Below are positions 56,928 through 64,000 of a DNA stretch of 64,000 bases, piece by piece. The notes below the pieces were generated by a model. The model saw nothing but the letters and a program-made list of their open reading frames with translations. It was not told where the DNA came from and did no database searches. Within the stretch, counting starts at the first letter, position 1. Each line of letters opens with the position of its first letter. The position numbers and the translations under genes were made by a program. The DNA is from Allomuricauda sp. (GTDB taxonomy: Bacteria > Bacteroidota > Bacteroidia > Flavobacteriales > Flavobacteriaceae): assembly GCA_017795045.1 (NCBI GenBank), contig CP051244.1, positions 2,876,668 through 2,940,667 on the forward strand. Reading direction: 5' to 3'.

Positions 56928-57743
56928 TTATCCCTCCTTGTGGATTTCCACTTGGTGCGGGTATGGAATTTCAATTCCAGCGGCGTCCAAGGCCAATTTG
57001 CAGTTTTCATAGGTAGCAAAGTACACATCCCAATAGTCCTCGGGTTTACAGAATGGCCGCACGGCAAAGTTCACGGAGCTATCCGCCAGTTCCAATACGT
57101 TTACGGAAGGGGCCGGGTCTTTCAAAACCTTGGGGTTCGTGGTGAGCACCTTGAGCAATACCTCCTTGGTTTTTTTGATGTCCTCCCCATAGCCCACCCC
57201 GATTACGGTATCTACCCGCATTTTGCCTTCGGCGGTGTAATTGATGATGTTTCCATTGGCCATGGCCCCATTGGGGATAATGGCCAGTTTGTTCTGTGGG
57301 GTCACCAGTTTGGTGGTGAAGATTTCGATGCCCTTTACCACTCCCAACACGCCTTGGGCCTCTATAAGGTCTCCAATACGATAGGGCTTAAAGATCATGA
57401 GCAATACCCCACCGGCAAAATTGGAAAGGGAACCTTGCAAGGCCAGACCCACGGCCAAACCGGCCGCCGCTATTACCGCAGCGAAGGTGGTAACGTCCAC
57501 ACCCAATCTTGAAATGACTATGATGATCAAAAATACCTTGAGGCCCCATGACACCAAATCCAACAGAAATCGTTGTAAGGACTCATCGTATTTACTTTTG
57601 GACATGACCTTTCTGGCGGTCTTTACAATCTTTTTGATGATCCACGCGCCTATGACGTAGATAAGGATAGCGGTGAGGAGCTTGGGTCCAAACTCCTTGG
57701 CCAATTCCAGGCCGTAGTTCATCCATTCTTCTGCTTTTTCCAT
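56928..57743 (-). CDS. MscS-family mechanosensitive channel
   Basis: A 271-residue inner-membrane channel that opens on osmotic downshock. There are three N-terminal helices; the pore helix TM3 is seen as AAAGLAVGLALQGSLSNFAGGVLL (about 91-114). A beta domain (FKPYRIGDLIEAQGVLGVV) and C-terminal alpha/beta domain follow. Size matches small E. coli MscS. It is a single gene convergent with purB. Confidence 0.95.
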   Translation of the reverse strand: MEKAEEWMNYGLELAKEFGPKLLTAILIYVIGAWIIKKIVKTARKVMSKSKYDESLQRFLLDLVSWGLKVFLIIIVISRLGVDVTTFAAVIAAAGLAVGLALQGSLSNFAGGVLLMIFKPYRIGDLIEAQGVLGVVKGIEIFTTKLVTPQNKLAIIPNGAMANGNIINYTAEGKMRVDTVIGVGYGEDIKKTKEVLLKVLTTNPKVLKDPAPSVNVLELADSSVNFAVRPFCKPEDYWDVYFATYENCKLALDAAGIEIPYPHQVEIHKEG

Positions 57744-57831
57744 AGTGTAGTTGATTTGTTAGTGTTCCTATTATGAGACACTAAGATAGAAAAGAAGGTC
57801 ACAAAACCCCGAGAATTTGGCAGATATCAAT

Positions 57832-57856
57832 AAAAAAGGGCAACTAAAGTTGCCCC
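57832..57856 (-). terminator. Terminator of the ECF sigma-DUF4252 operon
   Basis: On the minus strand, GGGCAACT / AGTTGCCC perfect 8-bp stem with an AA-type loop, followed by six T. Confidence 0.92.
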
Positions 57857-57881
57857 TTGATTGTGTTGTGCCCGAATATGG

Positions 57882-58421
57882 TTATCCTTTCAAAAATTCG
57901 CCGATCTCTCCCAATCCCTCTCCTTTATAGTCCGATTTTTGGATGGCCTGCATGAGTTGTATGATGTGGGCCGGATTCATATCCTTGCCCAAAACGCGAA
58001 CCAGGGCAAAGCCCTTGTCATCACTGTCGCCATAGATGATCACTTCATCAATGGCATCTTCCTCACCCAAATATTTCACTACACCTTTACCGTATTTGGA
58101 GTTGATCTTCATGAGTTCCACAAAGTCACCGTTTTTTAGGATCTCCCGCACCTTGTTCCGCTCCACTTCAAATTCCGCAGCATTGCCCGAATTCTTTTTG
58201 AACGCCAACAAGTTGAACTTACGCAGGGATTCCACTGCCTCTTTCTGGGTAGGGGTCAAATCCACTGCATCCATTTTAAGGATGCTTGCCGGGACATCCA
58301 CAACAATAAAATTGGGGTTCTCCGAATTGTGCACGTAGTATTCCTGTAAACTCTGGCGTGAGGAGCAAGAAGCCAAAAGGGCCACTCCCATTACCAAAAT
58401 GCCTTTTACTATATTTTTCAT
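57882..58421 (-). CDS. DUF4252 lipoprotein
   Basis: A 179-residue lipoprotein with signal MKNIVKGILVMGVALLASC (C19). The DUF4252 pattern includes a helical VREILKNGDFVELMKINSKYGKG and the C-terminal strand EVIIYGDSDDKGFALVRVLGKDM with a MNPAHIIQLMQAI helix. It is last in the operon sigma / anti-sigma-like / DUF4252 / DUF4252. The function is unknown; an envelope role under ECF control is inferred. Confidence 0.87.
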   Translation of the reverse strand: MKNIVKGILVMGVALLASCSSRQSLQEYYVHNSENPNFIVVDVPASILKMDAVDLTPTQKEAVESLRKFNLLAFKKNSGNAAEFEVERNKVREILKNGDFVELMKINSKYGKGVVKYLGEEDAIDEVIIYGDSDDKGFALVRVLGKDMNPAHIIQLMQAIQKSDYKGEGLGEIGEFLKG

Positions 58422-58534
58422 CTGTACGTTTTTTGATTGATTTATTTTTTAATAGAATCAGCTGACAGTGATTGGTTGATGAAACTTGCATTTTGTTACA
58501 CCATGGCCCCATCACTGCCAACCGAATACATTCC

Positions 58535-59074
58535 CTACTCTTGCTTGCCCGCCTTGTTCAACTCTTTGGGGAGGTTCATTTTTTTGGTCAGGGAATTGAT
58601 CTTGTTCAAATCAATGTCACCCGTCAAAGAAAGTAGTACGGTCTCTATCTTTCTGCCATCGGCCTCTACTTCGTTCAGATCGGTGACCAACATCAGCAGT
58701 TCGCTTACATGGTCATCATCCCTTCCCTGTTTAATGTAAAACTTCACATTGGCATCCTTGTCCTTCACGCGCATAAGCTCTTCCATCTGGGAAGATTTCA
58801 GGTAACTGCTCACGGACGACCTCATATCGTCCCCTATCTTTTTGTTTTCCGTGGTAAAGACTTTTAGACTTTTAAGGCTGCTGGCGATATCCATAAAATC
58901 CTGGGCCTCTGGGTCGTTCACTTCCACATCGATTTTTGCCAATAGGTTGAACATGCTCTTGTTCACCACCACGGAGGTGACTTCATCCAAGTCTTCGAAC
59001 TTATCGAACAAGGATTGTGAAAACCCCGACAATGGGAGAGCTGCGATCAAAATGATTAAAATATTCCTTCTCAT
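58535..59074 (-). CDS. DUF4252 exported protein
   Basis: A 179-residue protein with a cleavable signal peptide (about 1-20, ends GFSQ) and no lipid cysteine. The second paralogue of the pair: SYLKSSQMEELMRVKDKDANVK, HVSELLMLVTDLNE and KIETVLLSLTGDIDLNKI follow the same plan as the next gene. It lies 12 bases after the anti-sigma-like gene and 113 before the lipoprotein paralogue. Confidence 0.86.
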   Translation of the reverse strand: MRRNILIILIAALPLSGFSQSLFDKFEDLDEVTSVVVNKSMFNLLAKIDVEVNDPEAQDFMDIASSLKSLKVFTTENKKIGDDMRSSVSSYLKSSQMEELMRVKDKDANVKFYIKQGRDDDHVSELLMLVTDLNEVEADGRKIETVLLSLTGDIDLNKINSLTKKMNLPKELNKAGKQE

Positions 59075-59085
59075 GTTTTTCGTTT

Positions 59086-59505
59086 TTAATTGTTGTTGTA
59101 AATTTTTTGTTTTGCTTCCTCGAACTCTTTTAGGTAGGCCACTTTCTCCGTTCCCCGGCCAAAATTCTCCGCCAAGAGTTCAAAAGCCTTTTTGGTTTCT
59201 TGGTATGCGTACTCCGCTTTTTTTCTTTCCTGGTACTCATTACCCAAGTAAATGCCAAAGGTCAAAACTGCGACCGCTGCAACGGAAATCCATTTGTATA
59301 GATTACTTCTGGTTTTTAATGGAACCTGCTTGGTAAACCGTTCTTCCTTGGCGTTGGAAAAGTAATTGAACATGGGTTTGTACTGCTCAAGGTGCGCTGG
59401 AACGCTCTCTTGTGCAAAATACTCCCTAAGCTGCTGCTCCTCGGCCACCGTTGTGCTGGCCTCAAAATACTTTTCCAATAATTTTTCTATGTTATCCAAT
59501 GCCAT
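59086..59505 (-). CDS. Single-TM anti-sigma-factor-like protein
   Basis: A 139-residue protein with a helical cytoplasmic N-terminus (about 1-68: IEKLLEKYFEASTTVAEEQQLREYF), one transmembrane helix (about 71-87) and a C-terminal coiled segment. The N-terminal EKYFEGxTTxxEExxLxxYF pattern is the usual start of Bacteroidota membrane regulators paired with ECF sigma factors. It overlaps the sigma gene by 14 bases, so an anti-sigma role is strongly suggested by context though no zinc anti-sigma motif is seen. Confidence 0.78.
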   Translation of the reverse strand: MALDNIEKLLEKYFEASTTVAEEQQLREYFAQESVPAHLEQYKPMFNYFSNAKEERFTKQVPLKTRSNLYKWISVAAVAVLTFGIYLGNEYQERKKAEYAYQETKKAFELLAENFGRGTEKVAYLKEFEEAKQKIYNNN

Positions 59506-60001
59506 AGCTGTGTTTTTTTATCAATTCTTGTCGTACTGTCTTTCTTGCTCTGGACAATGCCACCCGTACGGCGGTGGGCTTCATGTCCATCAACTCACAT
59601 ATCTCCTCAAATTCGTATTGCTCCACATCGCGTAATTGCAATACCATTTTTTGTTGTTCGGGCAGTTCCTGCATGATCCGTTCCATCCATTGCACACTGT
59701 CCTCGGCTTCCAACTGGCGTTGCAACGAAGTGTTTTCATCACTATAGTTGCTGTGCACCAATTTTAGGTTTCCGGCCTGCTTGGATTTCAATCGGTCCAA
59801 ACAAAAGTTCTTGGTCATGGTCATGGCAAAGGCCTCAACGTTCTTATACTGTCCCATGGACTCATTCTTTGACCATAGTTTCATCAGGATTTCCTGTGTG
59901 GCGTCCTCTGCTTCCTCCCGCGATACCAAAAGGCGTTTGGCCAGTCGGTACAGCTTGTCCTTAAAGGGCATCACCACATTTAAAAACTCTGATTGCTTCA
60001 T
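59492..60001 (-). CDS. ECF RNA polymerase sigma factor (sigma-70 family)
   Basis: A 169-residue sigma factor with only regions 2 and 4. Region 2 (about 12-80) has AEDATQEILMKLWSK and the DNA-melting part NVEAFAMTMTKNFCLDRLKSK. Region 4 (about 110-160) has LPEQQKMVLQLRDVEQYEFEEICELMDMKPTAVRVALSRARK. It is the first gene of a four-gene unit with a membrane partner. The promoter region is shared with the divergent S41 protease. Confidence 0.95.
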   Translation of the reverse strand: MKQSEFLNVVMPFKDKLYRLAKRLLVSREEAEDATQEILMKLWSKNESMGQYKNVEAFAMTMTKNFCLDRLKSKQAGNLKLVHSNYSDENTSLQRQLEAEDSVQWMERIMQELPEQQKMVLQLRDVEQYEFEEICELMDMKPTAVRVALSRARKTVRQELIKKHSYGIG

Positions 60002-60065
60002 TGGTTTGTCTTAGTTGTTTTCGGCCCCTCTATATTGGCCTACATTATCACGACGACGCATATCG

Positions 60066-60127
60066 AAATTTGTTACAAAAAATTTGTATTCTGCTTTTAT
60101 GTACCTATTTTGTACAGCAAATTTGTA
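60066..60127. promoter_or_regulatory. Triple AAATTTGT motifs in the sigma/protease divergent promoter
   Basis: AAATTTGT occurs three times in the same direction at 60066, 60080 and 60119. The middle one is half of an inverted repeat TACAAA-AAA-TTTGTA (60074-60088). The three are spaced 14 and 39 bases apart. Confidence 0.45.
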
Positions 60128-60211
60128 AGAAATTATAAAATTTATCGCCTTACTTACCAACCTCATCACATATTTGGAACAAAAATTGAGGAATCCAATA
60201 AAAATTCAGCT

Positions 60212-61705
60212 ATGAAAAAATATCTTCTTCCACTATTGGGGTTAGTGCTCTTCTTTACAGCCTGCAACAATGATGATGACCAGATCAAGAATGGGGAAAC
60301 CCCTACCATGAACCAGGGATCGTCCGCCATTGCACAAAATTTTATGTGGCAAGCCATGAACCTTTGGTATTTTTGGCAAGGTGATGTGCCCGATCTTGCC
60401 GATGATAGGTTCTCCACCAATAACGAATACACCTCGTTTTTGGAAGCTACCCCCAATCCCAGTGATTTTTACTACGATGTTCTCCTTTTTAACGATGACC
60501 GTTTCAGCTTTTTGAACGACGATTATACCGAATTGGTCAGCAACCTTTCCGGAGTTTCCAAAAGCAACGGACTGGAATTCAATCTTAAATATTTTCAAGA
60601 TGGGTTCAATGTCTTCGGGTATGTCATTTACATTGTGCCCGATTCTGATGCCTCGACCAAAACCATTCAAAGGGGAGATATCTTTACCCGCGTGGATGGT
60701 CAACAATTGACCGAAGACAACTACATCAGCCTTCTTTTTGGAAACAACGATACCTATACGTTGGGTATGGCCGACATTGTTGGGGGTGAAATTGTGGACA
60801 ATGACACCGAAGTGACCTTGACCAAAATCGAAAACCAAGTGGAAAACCCCATTTTGGTGGCCGAGACCTTGGATATAAACGGCACCAAAATCGCTTATTT
60901 GATGTACAATCGGTTCTTGAGCAATTTTAACGAAGAACTCAATGCTGCCTTTGGAAAGTTCAAGACGGATGGGGCCACCGAGCTTGTGCTCGATATGCGT
61001 TACAACCCAGGGGGATCGGTAAACACATCCCGTCTTCTGGCTAGTATGATCTATGGCACCAATACCAACGAACTCTATATTAGACAACGCTGGAATGATA
61101 AAATACAAAGCCAATTAAGCACTGCACAGTTAGAGGATTATTTTGCCAACTCCACAGGGGCAAGTGCCATAAACTCACTTAATTTAAGCCAAGTGTATGT
61201 ACTGGCCACGGACGACTCCGCCTCAGCCAGTGAATTGGTGATGAATGGTCTGGCCCCTTATGTCGATGTCATCCATATTGGTGAAACGACACGGGGGAAA
61301 AATGAATTTTCCATAACCTTGGTGGACGATCCGGAAAATGCATTCATTTATGATGAGGACCGTGAAGGCAACATCAACTCCAAAAATAGTTGGGGTATAC
61401 AGCCCTTGGTAGGAAGAAATGAAAACGCCGATGGGTTTTCAGATTACACTTCTGGACTTGTCCCTAATATTCCCCTTGAAGAAGATTTGGCCAACCTAGG
61501 GGTTCTTGGAGACCCCAATGAGCCACTTTTGGCCCGTGCCATAGAGGAAATCACCGGAGTGTCGGCCAAGAAAAGTTTTTCGGTACAGATACCTGCAAAA
61601 GGTTTTATCAGTTCCAGGGTTTTGACCCCGGTAAAAGACAATATGTATTTGGATAAACCACTGAATGTAAACCTAACGTTGAGCAAGAACCAATATCTAC
61701 AATAA
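60212..61705 (+). CDS. S41-family (C-terminal processing) peptidase lipoprotein
   Basis: A 497-residue envelope protease. The lipoprotein signal is MKKYLLPLLGLVLFFTAC (C18). An N-terminal S41 domain, a PDZ-like segment with GDIFTRVDGQQL, and the S41 core follow: ELVLDMRYNPGGSVNTSRLL, then YVLATDDSASASELVMNGL holding the catalytic serine, and GETTRGKNEFS with the lysine partner. The start is the Met of the lipoprotein signal; 73 upstream codons overlap the sigma gene promoter and are rejected. Confidence 0.93.
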   Translation: MKKYLLPLLGLVLFFTACNNDDDQIKNGETPTMNQGSSAIAQNFMWQAMNLWYFWQGDVPDLADDRFSTNNEYTSFLEATPNPSDFYYDVLLFNDDRFSFLNDDYTELVSNLSGVSKSNGLEFNLKYFQDGFNVFGYVIYIVPDSDASTKTIQRGDIFTRVDGQQLTEDNYISLLFGNNDTYTLGMADIVGGEIVDNDTEVTLTKIENQVENPILVAETLDINGTKIAYLMYNRFLSNFNEELNAAFGKFKTDGATELVLDMRYNPGGSVNTSRLLASMIYGTNTNELYIRQRWNDKIQSQLSTAQLEDYFANSTGASAINSLNLSQVYVLATDDSASASELVMNGLAPYVDVIHIGETTRGKNEFSITLVDDPENAFIYDEDREGNINSKNSWGIQPLVGRNENADGFSDYTSGLVPNIPLEEDLANLGVLGDPNEPLLARAIEEITGVSAKKSFSVQIPAKGFISSRVLTPVKDNMYLDKPLNVNLTLSKNQYLQ

Positions 61706-61736
61706 AAAAAAGCGGCCTAGGCCGCTTTTCTTTTTT
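61706..61736. terminator. Bidirectional terminator between S41 and BtuF-like genes
   Basis: A perfect palindrome AGCGGCC-TA-GGCCGCT with A run before and T run after, usable by both convergent genes. Confidence 0.95.
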
Positions 61737-62670
61737 ACTCTACTGCTTGAAGATTTAGTTTTCGACATTTACTCCTTAAGTTTTCCGGTATTTCCAGTGC
61801 CTCAGGATGGAAAAGTCCTGCCAGCACTTCTATTCCGTTCACCAAGGTATTGGCCGATGATTGCGTGAACATATCGTAGTCCGCAATAAAAACCTTCCCT
61901 TCCTTGACCGCCTTGATGTCATCCCATCCCGGCCGCTGCATTAAAAGATGGATTTCCTCCATGGTTCGGTCAATCCCAAAACCACAGGGAGCAATGACCA
62001 AGACCTCCGGATTGTATTGTCTGATTTTTGACCAAGAGGTGACCACACTATCCCCAGACGGATTGGAAAGCATATCCACACCTCCCGCATAGGCAATCTG
62101 ATGGGGAATCCAATGACCGCAGTTGAATATGGGCTGAATCCACTCCATGAGCATGACCCGCTTGGGCAGTGCCTTGGCCGAACGCAATTGGTCGGTCACC
62201 AAACCAATACGTTTATGAAGTCCTTCCAAATACCTATAGGCCACTTCTTCCCGGTCCAAAGCCTTCGCAATGGTAATGGCCGATTCAAAAACATCTTCCA
62301 AGGATTCAGGGCTAATGGATATCAACTCAGGTTGCTTCTTCAGATTGGCCACGGCAGCCGATGTACAAGCGGTATCAATCTGGCAAACATCGCACATGTC
62401 CTGGGTGAAAATAATATCCGGGGCCATTTGCTCCAAAAGCTTTTCATCCACATAATACAATTGCTTCCCCTGATGTTTGCTTGCCGAGAAAAGGGAATCG
62501 ATTTCCTGACTGGACAAATTTTTCCCTTCAAGAATACAGCGTACCACAGGTTTCTTTTCCCTCAAGGCCTGTTCGGGACATTCAAAGGTGATTCCCATCA
62601 AATGTCCATCGAGCCCCATATCATAAAGCATTTGGGTAACGGCCGGCAAAAAGGAACAGACTTTCAACAT
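61735..62670 (-). CDS. BtuF-like substrate-binding protein without signal peptide
   Basis: A 311-residue protein of the helical-backbone metal/cobalamin-binding family (COG0614). It starts directly with LKVCSFLPAVTQMLYDMG, with no export signal. PDIIFTQDMCDVCQI (about 84-98) is the Cys-containing segment seen in a cytosolic-looking BtuF subgroup. The C-terminal PGWDDIKAVKEGKVFIAD is family typical. Seventeen bases after a TonB receptor, it is probably in a cobalamin or corrinoid uptake or salvage operon. Missing signal peptide makes a periplasmic role uncertain. Confidence 0.85.
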   Translation of the reverse strand: MLKVCSFLPAVTQMLYDMGLDGHLMGITFECPEQALREKKPVVRCILEGKNLSSQEIDSLFSASKHQGKQLYYVDEKLLEQMAPDIIFTQDMCDVCQIDTACTSAAVANLKKQPELISISPESLEDVFESAITIAKALDREEVAYRYLEGLHKRIGLVTDQLRSAKALPKRVMLMEWIQPIFNCGHWIPHQIAYAGGVDMLSNPSGDSVVTSWSKIRQYNPEVLVIAPCGFGIDRTMEEIHLLMQRPGWDDIKAVKEGKVFIADYDMFTQSSANTLVNGIEVLAGLFHPEALEIPENLRSKCRKLNLQAVE

Positions 62671-62687
62671 AGGATTGCAACGGGTGT

Positions 62688-64000
62688 TTATAGGTTCAAA
62701 TTCAACCCAAAGGCCAGATTCCTACCACGAGTGGTAAAGCCGATGACTTCAGTATATTCTTCGTTCAATAGGTTATAGCCATTGACAAATACTTTCAACC
62801 TGTTGGGTAACAATTGATGCTCCACATACAGATTCACCAAGGAAAATGCCTCCAAGGGTTCATCCGTAAAAGTCATGAAATTGGTGTCAAAACGTTCCCC
62901 AGTATAGGCGTAGCTCAAGGAAAGGTTGGTGGTTTCACAAACTTGGTAGCCCAATGCCAAATTCACCTTGTGCTTGGGAATTCGAATGGCATTGTCCCCT
63001 TTTCGTTCCGTAAAAGTATAGTTCGCATTGATGTCCAAAACATCAAAAGGGTTCCAAGACAACTCTACTTCCACCCCATTGGCATCGATTTCATCAGAAA
63101 TGTTGATGCTGGTGAAGTTCTGGTCATACCCGATGGCATTCTTCTCATTCCGATTGAAATACAGGGCACTCAAACGCAATCCATCATTGACTTTATACTC
63201 CACACCTCCTTCAAGGGTTCTGTTCTCCTCGGGTTCCAAGTCTGGATTGGACCCAAAATCCCCGAACAATTGGGTCAAACTTGGGGTAATGTACGATGTG
63301 GCATACGACCCGAACAGCTTTACATACCCATTGGCGGATGGAAAAACGTAGGAAGGGTTAAGATTGTATACAAAATGACTACCATACTCGGAGTGATTGT
63401 TCCAACGTCCACCCACATTCAAATTCAATCCAAAATCGGAAACATAGACCACATTGGCATAGGGATCAACGATATTGAAATCCGTATCATTGGAAAACGT
63501 AGCCTCATCCTTGAGATAATTTACGCCCAAAATGGTATGCCATTTATCGTGGATCACATATTTGTTATAAAAATCAAGTACTAGGTTTTTCCCGTCCGAT
63601 ATACTCTCGCCATAGGTGCTTTTGGAATCCGTCTCATAATCCGTATACGCTGCGTTCAGGTGCAGCGACCCCTTCCCATATGCAAAAGATGAGGCGACTC
63701 CGGCCCTCTTCTGGTCCACTCTGGAACGGTTAGGGGCCTCCATGAAATCGGCATCAAATTCATTCGAATATCGGGTCTGGTTTCCATATACGGACAATCT
63801 AAAATCCTCAGAGAATTGATACCCCAATTTAACGTTGGTGCTGAAATGGGAAAAATTGTCCTCTTCATTTTCCGGGGTCACCGCAGCGGAAAGCCCTTTG
63901 GAACTCCGGTTGGAGAAATCCACCAGATAATCGAACTTATCCAAGGTCCCGTTCAAGGAAACTGCATTGCTGAGGTTGCCCAAATTGTAGTTCTGGTCAT
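62688..64000 (-). CDS. TonB-dependent receptor, probable vitamin B12 type (5' part beyond window)
   Basis: The C-terminal 437 or so residues of an outer-membrane barrel; the frame is open to the window edge, so plug and signal lie outside. Barrel strands are typical (KVNLALGYQV, GFTTRGRNLAFGLNLNL), with a final aliphatic residue instead of Phe. PSLTQLFGDFGSNPDLEPEE is the common BtuB/FepA-type segment. It is coupled to the BtuF-like gene downstream, so a cobalamin role is likely. Any cobalamin riboswitch would be past 64000. Confidence 0.88.
   Translation of the reverse strand, partial: DQNYNLGNLSNAVSLNGTLDKFDYLVDFSNRSSKGLSAAVTPENEEDNFSHFSTNVKLGYQFSEDFRLSVYGNQTRYSNEFDADFMEAPNRSRVDQKRAGVASSFAYGKGSLHLNAAYTDYETDSKSTYGESISDGKNLVLDFYNKYVIHDKWHTILGVNYLKDEATFSNDTDFNIVDPYANVVYVSDFGLNLNVGGRWNNHSEYGSHFVYNLNPSYVFPSANGYVKLFGSYATSYITPSLTQLFGDFGSNPDLEPEENRTLEGGVEYKVNDGLRLSALYFNRNEKNAIGYDQNFTSINISDEIDANGVEVELSWNPFDVLDINANYTFTERKGDNAIRIPKHKVNLALGYQVCETTNLSLSYAYTGERFDTNFMTFTDEPLEAFSLVNLYVEHQLLPNRLKVFVNGYNLLNEEYTEVIGFTTRGRNLAFGLNLNL

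Overview
The window reads as chromosomal DNA of a marine-type Flavobacteriaceae bacterium (Bacteroidota). It is probably close to Allomuricauda/Flagellimonas, but genus is an inference. Supporting signs are Bacteroidota -7 promoter elements (TAnnTTTG), almost no Shine-Dalgarno sequences, Bacteroidota-typical families (DUF4249, DUF4252, DUF4294, DUF6095, DUF6495, DUF2147, CarboxypepD_reg-like TonB receptors), a monomeric isocitrate dehydrogenase, an N-terminally extended GAPDH, a SerB-SerA fusion, and dispersed intergenic repeats built on CATTTCGA / TCGAAATG arms. Most of the window is core housekeeping genome. I see no phage, insertion sequence, CRISPR array, tRNA or rRNA.

Layout. 1-2.5 kb: a surface lipoprotein (two cadherin-like domains, a PKD-like domain, BspA/DUF285 repeats) bracketed by near-identical repeats. 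2.5-10 kb: a minus-strand run from a GNAT gene through prmC, a LOG-family gene and ligA, back to back with a plus-strand run of ribD, a HAD hydrolase, an EamA transporter and an IMPACT-family gene. Two tracts of the same CAAGTN hexamer repeat occur here, one inside prmC and one intergenic. 10-16.6 kb: dnaA with a phosphatase and an RsmI-like methylase downstream, then a lysozyme-like protein and the dapF-GNAT-mltG operon. 16.7-25.4 kb: a DegQ-type protease, GAPDH, a coiled-coil membrane protein, GNAT, trmD, rplS, an unexplained 600-base gap ending in a strong orphan terminator, and icd.

25.4-34.5 kb: a TonB receptor/DUF4249 pair, a GntP permease, small membrane and secreted proteins, an M42 peptidase, a Nudix hydrolase and hisS. 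34.6-36.4 kb: two repeat arrays around a collagen-like, calcium-motif lipoprotein. 36.4-46.9 kb: the rpsF-rpsR-rplI operon, an orphan LytTR regulator, the nadC-yihY-DUF2147-priA run, rlmH, serBA and an ICMT-like methyltransferase. 46.9-57.7 kb: rdgB, a DEAD-box helicase with a long leader, a secreted regulatory-domain protein, a GH13 lipoprotein, small enzymes, TrmH, a cysteine-free sirtuin, a haem-binding protein, purB and mscS. 57.9-61.7 kb: an ECF sigma / membrane anti-sigma-like / two DUF4252 module, divergent from an S41 protease lipoprotein. 61.7-64 kb: a BtuF-like binding protein and a truncated TonB receptor, probably for cobalamin uptake.

I did not find a convincing wholly new system. 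The observations most worth checking are: repeat-bracketed surface-lipoprotein genes; the shared hexamer tract that has lengthened PrmC in frame; a probable small RNA before icd; a triple CATCTA operator-like site before dnaA; triple AAATTTGT motifs in the ECF-sigma/protease divergent promoter; and a class III sirtuin with no cysteine. Gene starts were often moved inward from the longest open frame to the methionine that begins a signal peptide or conserved domain.
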